Assembly (NCBI GenBank): GCA_023614405.1
Contig: JAJUPC010000232.1
Span: 468,519 to 532,518, forward strand
Source of the DNA: Avena insularis
Lineage: Eukaryota; Streptophyta; Magnoliopsida; Poales; Poaceae
Length of the DNA: 64,000 bases
Direction of reading: 5' to 3'
Below are positions 47,011 through 56,537 of this stretch, piece by piece (the stretch's first letter is position 1; each line of letters starts with the position of its first letter). The position numbers and the translations under genes are program-made. The notes below the pieces were generated by a model. The model worked only from the letters and a program-made list of their open reading frames with translations. It did not search any database and was not told where the DNA came from.

Positions 47011-47400
47011 GCCACCATTTCCAGATCCGAACTACTGGAGAATGCACTTTGATGGGTCAAAAACAAAAACCGGGTTAGGCGCCGGAGTGGTGCTTACCTC
47101 GCCCAAGAAGGACCAGCTGAAATACGTGTTGCAGATCCATTTCACAACATCGAACTGTTGCAGAATATGAGGCACTTGTGCATGGGCTCAAAGTGGGAAA
47201 GGAAATTGGAATACGTCGGATCAATGCTTGATGACTCGGATCTCGTAGTCCAGCAAGTCTCAGGACAATGGGATGCTTTGGATGCAAATTTGGCATCTGA
47301 TTTCATGTGCGAAGATATCGGTACTTTGAGGATGCGAATTTCATCATATACCTCAGGTGGAAAATGAAGTTGTCGACGTATTGTCGAAGCTCGGATCAAC
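47011..47400 (+). pseudogene. Element B second RNase H, frameshifted
   Basis: The domain starts MHFDGSKTKTGLGAGVVL in frame with the preceding domains. The frame is lost at about 47155 (SNCCRI then stop; A reads SNNVAKYEAL). The remaining blocks (DDSDLVVQQVSG, VVDVLSKLGS) are in other frames. The catalytic Asp, Glu and Asp codons are still present. Confidence 0.75.
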
Positions 47401-47606
47401 CCGGCAAGCAATCCCGCCAGGTGTAGCGCTAGAGCACCTCAGAAAACCCTCTATCAGGCCATCCCTAGAATCTGAGTCAATTTATATCCCAGCAAATCTG
47501 GAATCGGAGGCTGTGCCCATGGACATTGACGTGGGAAGTGGTTCGCGAAACCTAGGGACTGCCTCGGCAAACCCGGGGACTGCTTGAAGATGATCCAGCA
47601 TGATCG

Positions 47607-48935
47607 GTGAGGTTTTTCCAGTGGATCAGATGGAAATTGATGAGGATGTGTTCCAAGTGCGAGCTATACCAGCTTGGGCACTACCCATTTCAATTCCTAA
47701 AAGATGGAACCTTACCCGCTGAGGAGGTGCTTTCCAGGCAAACCCATAGGAGAGCGAAAGCATACACGATCATCAATTCCAAGCTATACAAAAGGAGTGT
47801 GACAAGCGTTCTCCAGCGATGTGTTGACCCAGAAGAAGGGCTCGACATCCTCCAGGATATACATCAAGGGGAATGTGGGCATCATGCCTCGTCTATAGCC
47901 TTGGTAGCAAAAGCTTTCCGTCATGGGTTTTACTGGCCAAGTGCCTTGGAACAAGCAGAAGATATGGTAACAAAGTGCAATGGCTATCAAAGATATGCGA
48001 CAAAGACACATATGCTAATGTCGGAGCTTAATACCATACCAATTACCTGGCCATTTGCCGTATGGTGTTTGAATATGGTTGGCCCTTTCAAACCAGCAAG
48101 AGGGAACATGACCCACATCTTGGTCATGGTTGACAAGTTTACAAAATGGATTGAAGTGAAGCCAATAAGAAAATCTAATGGAGCTACCGCCGTGACATTC
48201 CTCAAAGATATCATCTTGAGGTACGGTTATCCTCACAGTATCATAACAGACAATGGCACAAATTTTGCTGAAGGAGCATTCACACGATTCTGCCGAGATA
48301 AGAAGATCCGGCTAGACGTAGCTTCGGTAGCTCACCCCGCATCGAACGTACAAGTGGAAAGATCCAACGGATTGGCATTATCCAGGATAAAACCCCAGCT
48401 CATTGAGCCGCTGCAAAGATTAGCAGGGTGCGGGATAGAAGAACTACCAGCAGTACTGTGGAGTTTAAGAACAACTCTGAATCGATCAACATGCTATACG
48501 CCATTCTTTCTGGTATATGGGGCAGAAGCTGTATTACCAGCCGACATAGAGCATGACTCGCCTAGGGTCACCCAATACACAGAAGCCGAAGTGCAAGAAG
48601 CCCGGCAAAATGATGTTGATCTGCTGGAAGAAGCGAGAGAATTGGCATTGTCCAGATCCGCCATATATCAGCAAAATCTCCGACGCTATCATGGCCGGAA
48701 GGTAAACCCCCGAATTTTCCGGGAAGGTGATCAGTACTTGGTTGGTACAACGTCTTTGGCATGCACAAGTTATCCCCCCCATGGGAAGGGCCTTTCATTG
48801 TGAGCAAAGCATTGCACAATGATTCTTATTATCTTATCGATGCAAAACCACAGGAGAAGAACAAGGCGGACAGGTCCGGTGAGGAATCCAAGCGTCCATG
48901 GAATGTAGCACTACTTCCTCCTTTCTACACTTAGC
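47607..48935 (+). pseudogene. Element B integrase, catalytic Asp lost
   Basis: The frame is open for 398 codons (47607-48803). The N-terminal zinc region has GECGHHASS but CNGYQRYA in place of the CxxC pair, as in A. In the core the first catalytic Asp is Asn (WCLNMVGPF; A has WCLDMVGPF). The second Asp (ITDNGTNF) and the Glu (VQVERSNG) remain. A frameshift at about 48730-48760 separates the WEGPFIV / PWNVALL tail (A: WEGPFIV). The enzyme would be inactive even without the frameshift. Confidence 0.9.
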
Positions 48936-49546
48936 AAAGAAGTGTATGTATCCGAGTCTCTCATATGTCGGTATGTATGCCGGCGATGAGCTTATCAATG
49001 AAATGTTGGCACCTCGAGCAGTAACTTAGGAACTACCTTAATAATATTTGTTGGTTTCTGTATTTATTATTTATATGTCGGCTGGCGTAAGTTGCTTCTA
49101 CTTAAGCCGGATTAGTAGCGTGTGAGCACCAAAAACCTAACTCTTCGACTTGCTGCTGTCCGACAAGATTTGGCTTCATGGCAAGCAAGAGAACAAGTTT
49201 GGAGTTGCGTAGCACACGAAAAACGACTAAGGAAAGGAACTTAATCGAGCTGACGTTTGTTGTTAGGACTAACCTTATGCTTACTTTATGCTGAATTATT
49301 TTGAGCTAATCCTAAAGTTTCCAAGTATTGTTAAGTCAATTTTTGAAGCTCGGACTCGTAAGTAATTAAACCGAACCAAGGTAGACACGAGCCGAGCCAA
49401 GAAATTGGAGGAACAAGAAAATGAAACTCGGGGACTATGCCCAAGTTAATCTGGCACAAACCACTTAGTAGCAAAATATAACTTATGTGCTTAGTACAAC
49501 TGCACCCGGCATACCGGGGATCTAATAAACTGCAAAGTGTTTTTAA
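48936..49546 (+). other. Non-coding spacer between pol and antisense gene, element B
   Basis: No gene is supported. Homologous to 36048-36679 of A. Confidence 0.6.
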
Positions 49547-52160
49547 TCAAGGAGCAGCAGGAGGAGGTAACTCGGTGCCAGCAGGTGGAACTCCAGCCTC
49601 GGCTTCAGCATCATCTGCACCTTCATCGACGTCCGAGGCTTCGTCCTCAACCTCCTCACCCGAATCATCTTCGACATATTCGTCATCGACAATGCCAAGG
49701 AAACTTGATCCCTCATTCCATTGATGGATAGGGGCATACTGAATGAGGCTATGGGCGCAAGCCTTGCGCCGACCTATCCATTCCGGGTCAGTGGACCACC
49801 TTGATCTGGTGCGCATGCGCTCGAGAAGCTTCAGGTTTATCTTTTCATACCACGTGAGCACATAGTGGAGGACAATTTCAGCTCGCAACGCCCAGTGATT
49901 CCCTCCAAAGGTCAAGCTGGGTTTCGCACTCCATTAGCCTGGCAATAAGAGCAGTGGCCCCCTCCGGAGTATCTTCTTCAGGCCAAAAGGCATTGAAGAT
50001 CCGGATGGCCACATCCAAGATATCCTTGCCATAGTTCTTCACAATTTCAACACGAGAAGACAAGCTGACAAGCAGGTCCTCCATGTCATAAGGAATTTCT
50101 TCAGTGCCAGGAGCAATTGGGGTACCCCTCTTTTGGTGGAACTTGGCAACCGTAGTGGTTGCAATGGCATCACCCTCCGGAAATTTGCCTGAAAATGAGA
50201 CAAGTGGAGCAAGTGAGGAAAGTTGACCCGGAGAGATTCATGCCAGCTGAAGAAAAAGAACTTACGAGAAATATGGCTGTGGATCCGGGTCAGCTCCTTA
50301 GTGCAGTTGTCACGTCTCTTTCGGACTTGCGCAAGTTCAACATTCGCCAACTCAAGCTTAGTGTCGGCCTCCTTCAGCAGTTCTTGGTCCTTGGCGATTT
50401 GAAGGTTGAGACGTTCGGGCTCTTCAGTAAAATCTTGACCAGCCTTGTCTATCTCGGCTTTGTGGAGCTCCTTGAGCTTCTTCATGTCTGCCTTAAGCTT
50501 GGCAATCTCTTCATCTTTGGTCCGGAGGAGCGCTAGCTCATCATCTTTCTTCTTGAGTTCGGCCTGGTGCTGTTCTGCTTGTTCGAGAAAATGCAGCATC
50601 ATATCAGGCACGGGCACACTATCTTCAAGAGATGCTGAAATAGTTCGTTGACCTGGCAAAGCCGAGGTATGAATATTTGCCGAGCCAAGAAGAAAAGAAG
50701 ATAGAGCACAGAGCAAGATTAAGCAAGAATAACTTACCCTTTATTTGGTCCAAAATTTTCCTCATAAGGATGTTCTCGGCCTCCTACTGCACAATCTGAA
50801 TATTAGATTAGTCCGGTGGAAAAGACGAAGATAAATGGGAAAATGCAAATAAGAAAACTTACCCCTTTTCTCAGATTCGGCAAGAAGCGAAGTATGTTTC
50901 ACAAGCAACATCTTGTGAGTGTCAAGAGGCTGAAACTCAAGCGCTCCGTGATTGGTGGTCACCTGAAAAGAGTACAAAAGGATAGCTTAGTCATGTGCAT
51001 ATTCGAAGTGTACAAAATCCGGGCGAAGTGGAACTTAACCCGGCTCTAGGTGTGTGCATATTCGAAGTGTACAAAATCCAGGCCAAGTGGAACTTAACCC
51101 GGCTCTAGGTGTGTGCATATTCGAAGTGTACAAAATCCGGGCCAAGTGGAACTTAACCCGGCTCTAGGTGTGTGCATATTCGAAGTGTACAAAATCCGGG
51201 CCAAGTGGAACTTAACCTAGCTCTAGGTGTGTGCATTTTCGAAGTGTACAAGATCCAGGCCAAGTGGAACTTAACCCGGCTCTAGGTGTGTGCATATTCG
51301 AAGTGTACAAAATCCGGGCCAAGTGGAACTTAACCCGGCTCTAGGTGTGTGCATATTCGAAGTGTAGAAAATCCGGGCCAAGTGGAACTTAACCCGGCTC
51401 TAGGTGTGTGCAAATTCGAAGTGTACAAAATCCGGGCCAAGTGGAACTTAACCCAGCTCTAGGTGTGTGCATTTTCAAAGTGTACAAGATCCAGGCCAAG
51501 TGGAACTTAACCCGGCTCTAGGTGTGTGCATATTTGAAGTGTACAAAATCCGGGCCAAGTGGAACTTAACCCGGCTCTAGGTGTGTGCATATTCGAAGTT
51601 ATTAAGGAGCTATGTTAGTTCTCTAAGGAGCATCCGGCCGAGTAACAAGTTACTCCCCCAGAGGCTCGGGGACTAATGGCTATATCACTAATATCTACTA
51701 CATGTTAAGGAAAAGGCGAAATAACGTACCTCCATCATCCGACCTGCAAGGTTAATTGCCTTGACAGCGGTATTCATTTGGGCAGCAAACTCGATGGGCC
51801 CGAATTTCTCCGGGAGATCATCATTGTGGACGAACTCCGCTTTGTTCCAGTTGTTTATGAACTCGATCAAGGTCGGAGGATAACATTCGCCGCTGAGCAT
51901 GTGAGGCGCAACCCAGGACCCAGCCCAAGCGCCACGGTCGGCGTTCCCCGTGTCCTCCTCCATTTCCTACTCCGCGACGGCGAGCTCTTCCTCTGTCATC
52001 TCTAAGTCATTGTCCTCGCTGGCCTTAATGACGGTGGGAGGCAGTGGCCTAGATTGGCGTGGACCCGTGGCGGAGAAGATGCGTGGGAGTAGCGGTGACG
52101 TTGGTGCGAGGAAAGCAGTCTTGGCGGCCTAGCGATTCTTGATGGCGGCGCTGTCGCTGG
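49547..52160 (-). pseudogene. Element B antisense accessory gene, five exons
   Basis: The gene is on the strand opposite to pol. Exons inferred from GT-AG sites: about 52160-51730, 50962-50863, about 50790-50738, 50652-50266 and 50188-49547. Exon 1 encodes a segment with ECYPPTLIEFINNWNK, and its upstream part has two TAGs. Exon 4 encodes a coiled coil (ELKKKDDELALLRTKDEEI, then KLKADMKKLKELHKAEI). Exon 5 encodes DMEDLLVSLSSRVEIVKNYG and an acidic C-terminal tail, with a frameshift near 49900. Introns 1, 3 and 4 preserve the frame. The junction at exon 3 is off by one base, so the copy is damaged. The function is unknown. Antisense ORFs between pol and the 3' LTR are known in Tat elements (for example maize Grande). 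Confidence 0.7.
50994..51605. repeat. 59-bp tandem array in intron 1 of B's antisense gene (about 10 copies)
   Basis: The unit reads 'gctctaggtgtgtgcatatt', then 'cgaagtgtacaaaatccggg', then 'ccaagtggaacttaacccg' (59 bp). About 10.4 copies are present with few differences. The array lies wholly inside intron 1 (50963-51729). Element A has a homologous array at the same place. Confidence 0.9.
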
Positions 52161-52693
52161 AGAGGAAGAATAAGAAGAGGCAGAGGGGCGCGAGAGTGGG
52201 GAAAAGACCCAAGGGGCGCGCCCCTCCCCTATTTAACCACGCCCAGGAGAGGTAGTGGGATCGTGTTGTGCGGACGGGCCACACCGTGTGGCCGTGTACA
52301 ATCCGGATCAACCAATCAAAAACGAGCCATGGGAAGGGCCACAGGGTGCTGGAGATCCCACGATGTGACGTTATGATACAATTAACGAGGAGACAGACAC
52401 GATGTGGCGTGCGCAACAGTAATTTATGACAATAACTGCGGCGGTTACTGGCGTAGGCCCTTAAAATGAGACAAAGTAATGATTACCCTCCACGTGGGGA
52501 AGCGTACAAGAGAAGGAAGATTGACCCGGATGAGTATGAGGTGACCCGGCCAGCGAGTGAAAACTCGGAATGTGCCAAGGGAAAGTAAACCTATGAAATC
52601 TGGACTATGAGTTAACTCGGAAAAGGAGCAAAAGGCTCGGTAAAATTGAACCTGCTGTGGCCTTAGCAGCTAAGGCAGCTAAGACCGCACCAT
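52161..52693 (+). other. Non-coding region between antisense gene and 3' LTR of element B
   Basis: No coding signal. It should contain the promoter of the antisense gene (minus strand). A TTTAAA-like patch lies at 52228-52236, but no convincing TATA box was found. Confidence 0.4.
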
Positions 52694-52706
52694 CTTCGGG
52701 GACTAA
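52694..52706 (+). other. Polypurine tract of element B
   Basis: cttcggggactaa directly precedes the 3' LTR start. The expected purine-rich core is GGGGA. Confidence 0.55.
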
Positions 52707-53508
52707 TGTTGGGGGGATACCCCCAGGTAGGGTCACGCCAGGGTATAAAGGCCAAGTTAGCCAAGGTACGGCAAGGTCAAAGCAGGTGCTGGCCGAGTCA
52801 CCTCAAAGAGGCAGAATCACGGGTAACCGGACGAGGATGTCCACCTAATCGGGTCTCAAACCGACTTATGTCGTATGTCGGTAAGATGTATCTAACTCGT
52901 ATGCATGTATTTGTGGCGGATTAACTAGGTGCGATCCGGGTTATATCAAGCTTGTAAGAGAAGGAAGGTATCTCGTTGGTCAAAGGGTGACCGCTGTACG
53001 TAGAGCGTGAGTGAAGCGGCCAGAGGCCAGGGGAACCGAGGCGTGGCTGACAAAGGTGACGATGCCTGTGTCGGATGACGAGGGTGCCGCAGAGGCTCAC
53101 GTAGCCTCTGCGGGGATGACGCTGGGCAAAAGTGACACGGTCGGCTTACTATTTTGGGAAGAGGCATATTCCCTGGAATATGCCTCCACGTATGCCCTAA
53201 TTGGAGACCTAGCCACCACTATATAAGGAGGGCTAGGTACTTTGTAGAAAGGGTTGATCTCAAGTGGGTTGGTCTTTACTGGTTCAGTTCTAGTTCTCTA
53301 AGAGCTTGCTAGTGGTGAGAGTAAGAGAGTTCCTTCTTCCTCCTCTCCCCAATACAGCTCAAGGAGCACTTGTAAACTTGGAATCTCATTGAACAATACA
53401 AAGCTTCTGTGTGTAGAATCACTACACTATCCCTCCCTAGATTCCTCTAGTGCATCTTGTCCCCACCTTTAGCCTATCCATGGCATCGGCCATGACACCA
53501 CCACGACA
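52707..53508 (+). repeat. 3' LTR of element B (802 bp)
   Basis: Starts TGTTGGGGGGATACCCCC and ends CACGACA. TATA box at 53220-53226. It pairs with 37286-38077. Confidence 0.95.
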
Positions 53509-53513
53509 GGGAT
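53509..53513. repeat. Target-site duplication of element B, right copy
   Basis: GGGAT, identical to 37281-37285. Removing B rejoins the antisense exon of element A. Confidence 0.95.
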
Positions 53514-54907
53514 TGGCTCGGCATCAGGACCTATGGGGATACCATGTTGTTCGCAGGACCGGGCTATGGCAGCAGCAGCAAGAGTATCGCCTTCTGGAAA
53601 TTTGCCTGAGAACAGAGCAGAGGAAACGGTGAACAAAAGTACCAAACCCAGAGGAATGAAAGTTAAGCAAGGGCAAAGAACTCACAGGCAATCTGGAAGA
53701 GGAGTTGCTGAAGCTCGGCGTGGACATTGGCACTGTGGGCCTGGAGTTTCTCATATTCAGAGGTCAGTGATGTAAGTTTGACATCAGCTTCCTATAATAA
53801 GCTTTGATCCTTGGAAATTTGCGTGGCTAGAGGCTCTTTTTTCCTCGGAAAACTCCTGGTAAGCCTTATCCAATTCGGACTTATGGAGGTCTTTGAGCCT
53901 CTGAATTTTAGCATTCAGCCGAGTAATCTCCGAGTCCTGGAGCCGCAGCCGAGCTATCTCATCGTCCTTCTTCTTTAGTTCGGCCTCATGTTTTCCTGTT
54001 TGTTCGAGAAAATGGGTCATCATATCAGGCATGGGAACGCTATCTTCAAGAGCAACTGCAACAATGGGGTAATCCAGCGGAGCCGGAGTATAAATATCCA
54101 CCGGGTAAAGAAAAGAGTGCATAATGATGGTGTGAACGAGATAGGATACCTTTGATTTCAGCTAGATTTTTCCGCATAATGGTATTCTTAACTTCAACCT
54201 CGGCTACATGGTTCGGATAACAAATTAATACGGATCATAGATAACTCGAACGAACGACAATGGAATAAGGAAAAGTCTAAGTAAGAAAAATTACCCTTCT
54301 TCTGGTGCTCCTCCAGGAGTTTGCCATAACGTGCACGAACGTCTTTATAGGAGTCCAGCAGGCGCTGGAACTCAGCAGACCGATGGTTAGTGGTAATCTG
54401 AAATAAGCAAGGCAATGTCAAGTTTGAAGGCAAAGTAAAAATAATTCGAAGTCTACAAGATCCGGGCCAAGTGGAACTTAACCCGACTCTAGGTGTGTGG
54501 ATATTCGAAGTCTACAAGATCTGGGCCAAGCGGAATTTAACCCGGCTCTAGGTGTGTGGATATTCGAAGTCTACAAGATCTGGGCCAAGTGGAACTTAAC
54601 CCGGCTCTAGGTGTGTGGACATTCGAAGTCTACAAGATCCGGGCCAAGTGGAACCTAACCCGGCTCTAGGTGTGTGGATATTCGAAGTTTACAAGATCCG
54701 GGCCAAGTGGAACTTAACCCGGCTCTAGGTGTGTGGATATTCGACGTCTGCGAGATATGGGCCAAGTGGAACTTAACCCGGCTCTAGGTGTGTGGATATT
54801 CGTTGCAGATCCGCCAAGTGGAACTTAACCCGGTTCTAGGTGTGTGGATATTCGAAGTCTACAAGATCCAGGCCAAGTGGAACTTAACCCGGATCTAGGT
54901 ATGTGGA
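53514..54907 (-). pseudogene. Element A antisense accessory gene, exons 2-5 (right part)
   Basis: This continues the gene cut by element B. Exon 5 starts at 53605 (acceptor CAG 53606-53608). An 80-bp intron (53606-53685) with donor GTGAGT follows. The coiled-coil exon lies upstream (53686 to about 54085; HEAELKKKDDEIARL, NAKIQRLKDLHKSELDKAYQ). A short exon encodes KNTIMRKNLAEIK (about 54150-54205), and exon 2 is 54295-54397 (ITTNHRSAEFQRLLDS). The array at 54431-54907 marks intron 1. Exon 1 is displaced to the right by element C and lies beyond the window. A frame break affects the coiled-coil exon near 53830. Confidence 0.7.
54431..54907. repeat. 59-bp tandem array in intron 1 of A's antisense gene (about 8 copies)
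   Basis: The unit is homologous to the array in B ('ctctaggtgtgtggatattc' then 'gaagtctacaagatccgggc' and 'caagtggaacttaacccgg'), with about eight copies. It differs consistently from B (gtgtgga instead of gtgtgca, and tctacaag instead of tgtacaaa). It is interrupted at 54907 by the LTR of element C. Confidence 0.9.
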
Positions 54908-55640
54908 TGTCGGTGTGTTGGAAACAGCAGTACCTAAGAAGGTTAGATAGAGGTGTGGGGACAAGCAGGGAATCTATCGACGGTGTCCACAGGCGGGATT
55001 GGATACAAGCAAGCGTAGCTGGATGCAGGAAGTACCCAGGTTTGGAGCCCTCGTGATGAGGTAAAGCTCCTACTCCTGTCGATCTGACTATGAGTGATAC
55101 ACGGGGTACAAGTGCTCCTTGAGCTGTATTCTCTAGCTACTACCTTAAATGCACTGAGACCAACCCTTTCTACTGAGGCCTTGCCTCTCCTTATATAGGT
55201 AGAGAGGCAACGGTCTCACTGGCCAGTCCGGCTAGCGGGCCCCACGGGTGAGCCCTAGCCGGATGGTCATCTGATACTGATGCGGCTATGTCTCATCGTA
55301 GTCTGGCGGTATGGGTGTCGTGGGCACAGTGAACGCCGTGCGAGCATGTCGTCAGCATTGGGCCACTATTCCCGCATCACCCTGCAAAAGTCTTCGGTAT
55401 GGCCAAGTAGTTGCATGTCTTATCGTCATACCAGGGTGTGCTGCGCACTATGCTGCACGTCGCCATGTCCTCCTGATTGGTTCCGGCTACGCTGCTGTAG
55501 CCGGCTGCTTCTCGCCGTTCCGGCTACCGTTAGGTAGCAGACTTAACTTTCTCCTATCCGGCAGTGCGCCACCAGCTGGGCGTGATCCGACTGCCATCGT
55601 TCTTGTCTGGTTGGGGTATCCGGAGGTCATCCCCCCGACA
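54908..55640 (-). repeat. 3' LTR of element C (733 bp)
   Basis: On the minus strand it starts TGTCGGGGGGATGACC and ends ACACACCGACA. The two ends form a TGTCGG/CCGACA inverted repeat. A TATATAA box lies at 55191-55197 (minus). A 24-bp block (55107-55130) is identical to one in the LTRs of B. Confidence 0.85.
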
Positions 55641-55653
55641 CTAGCCCCCGAGC
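55641..55653 (-). other. Polypurine tract of element C
   Basis: GCTCGGGGGCTAG on the minus strand, directly before the LTR start. Confidence 0.65.
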
Positions 55654-56165
55654 GCGTGTTGATTTCGCCCTTGGGTGAAATGTGCATGCGCTCCTCATCA
55701 TTTTGAATTTTTTGGCCGGCTAGGTTGGCGGTTGTGCTACCCGTGATGTCAGTGCTGATGTCGGCCACGCGTGCACGTGCCATCATTACTCTGTGGAGGG
55801 CAGCGTAACGTCCCGTCGCACGTCGCCTCGGGAACTGCCGCCTGCCTCTTCGGTTTCTGCTCCGGGATCGTCTGCGCGTCCTCTGCCTGTGCAAAGGATC
55901 CTGCACTGTGCGGAGAGCGGGGAGCTCCTGGGTGAGCGCCACGTGGCACCGTGGACGGTTCCGCTTCCGGGTCTTTAAAGGGATGCCTGGGGGAGCGGTT
56001 TGTCCCTTCGCTCACTACTTCCTCATTCTTATCATGCGCGCCTGCCTTCCTCGTGTCGTCTCGCTTCCCTCTATCACTGTAGTCCGTAGCGCTGCCCATT
56101 TAACATCATCGGCGATACGGGCCACCGTCACTCTTCCGCCACAGCGCCTCCCAGCGAACCGGTGA
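55654..56165 (+). other. Region between 3' LTR and accessory gene of element C
   Basis: GC-rich, no supported gene. It probably holds the promoter of the plus-strand accessory gene. The many overlapping open frames reflect high GC content. Confidence 0.4.
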
Positions 56166-56532
56166 TGGCAGCTGTGCACGGAGCGTGGTGGGGCTCCTCC
56201 GTTACGGAGGAGCACATCGAAAATGTCGGGTGACCCGCGTCTTGCTGCCGGAGGAGGAGGTGGAGGTGCGGCTCGTGCCGGCAGGGGAGGAGTCGCCACA
56301 GCCGACGGAGGGGGAGCGGGTCATCTTCCTGTCGCATCTGGCCCGCGGCTTCGCACTGCCGGTGCACCCGTTCTTCCTCACATTCCTCGCCTTCTTCGAC
56401 CTCCGCCTCCACCACTTGGGCGCCAACGCCATCGGGATGCTAGCGCACTTCGTAGCTTTTTGCGAAAGCTACCTTGGGATCCAGCCGGATCTCGGGCTCT
56501 TCTGTTGGCTCTTCTGAGTCCGGCCGCAGGTT

Positions 56533-56537
56533 CAATT
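56533..56537. repeat. Target-site duplication of the solo LTR, left copy
   Basis: CAATT, identical to 58324-58328. Confidence 0.9.

Larger units (their letters stand above)
37286..53508 (+). mobile_element. Element B: Tat-lineage gypsy retrotransposon, both LTRs (16.2 kb)
   Basis: This is a complete but decayed element: 5' LTR, primer site, gag, protease, RT, two RNase H domains, integrase, antisense multi-exon gene, polypurine tract, 3' LTR, and a perfect 5-bp target duplication (GGGAT). A 4.1-kb patch of foreign DNA (about 38310-42384) enlarges it. B landed in the last exon of the antisense gene of its relative A, in the same orientation. The coding domains have stops and frameshifts (for example TAG at 46025-46027), and the integrase has lost its first catalytic Asp. 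Confidence 0.95.
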
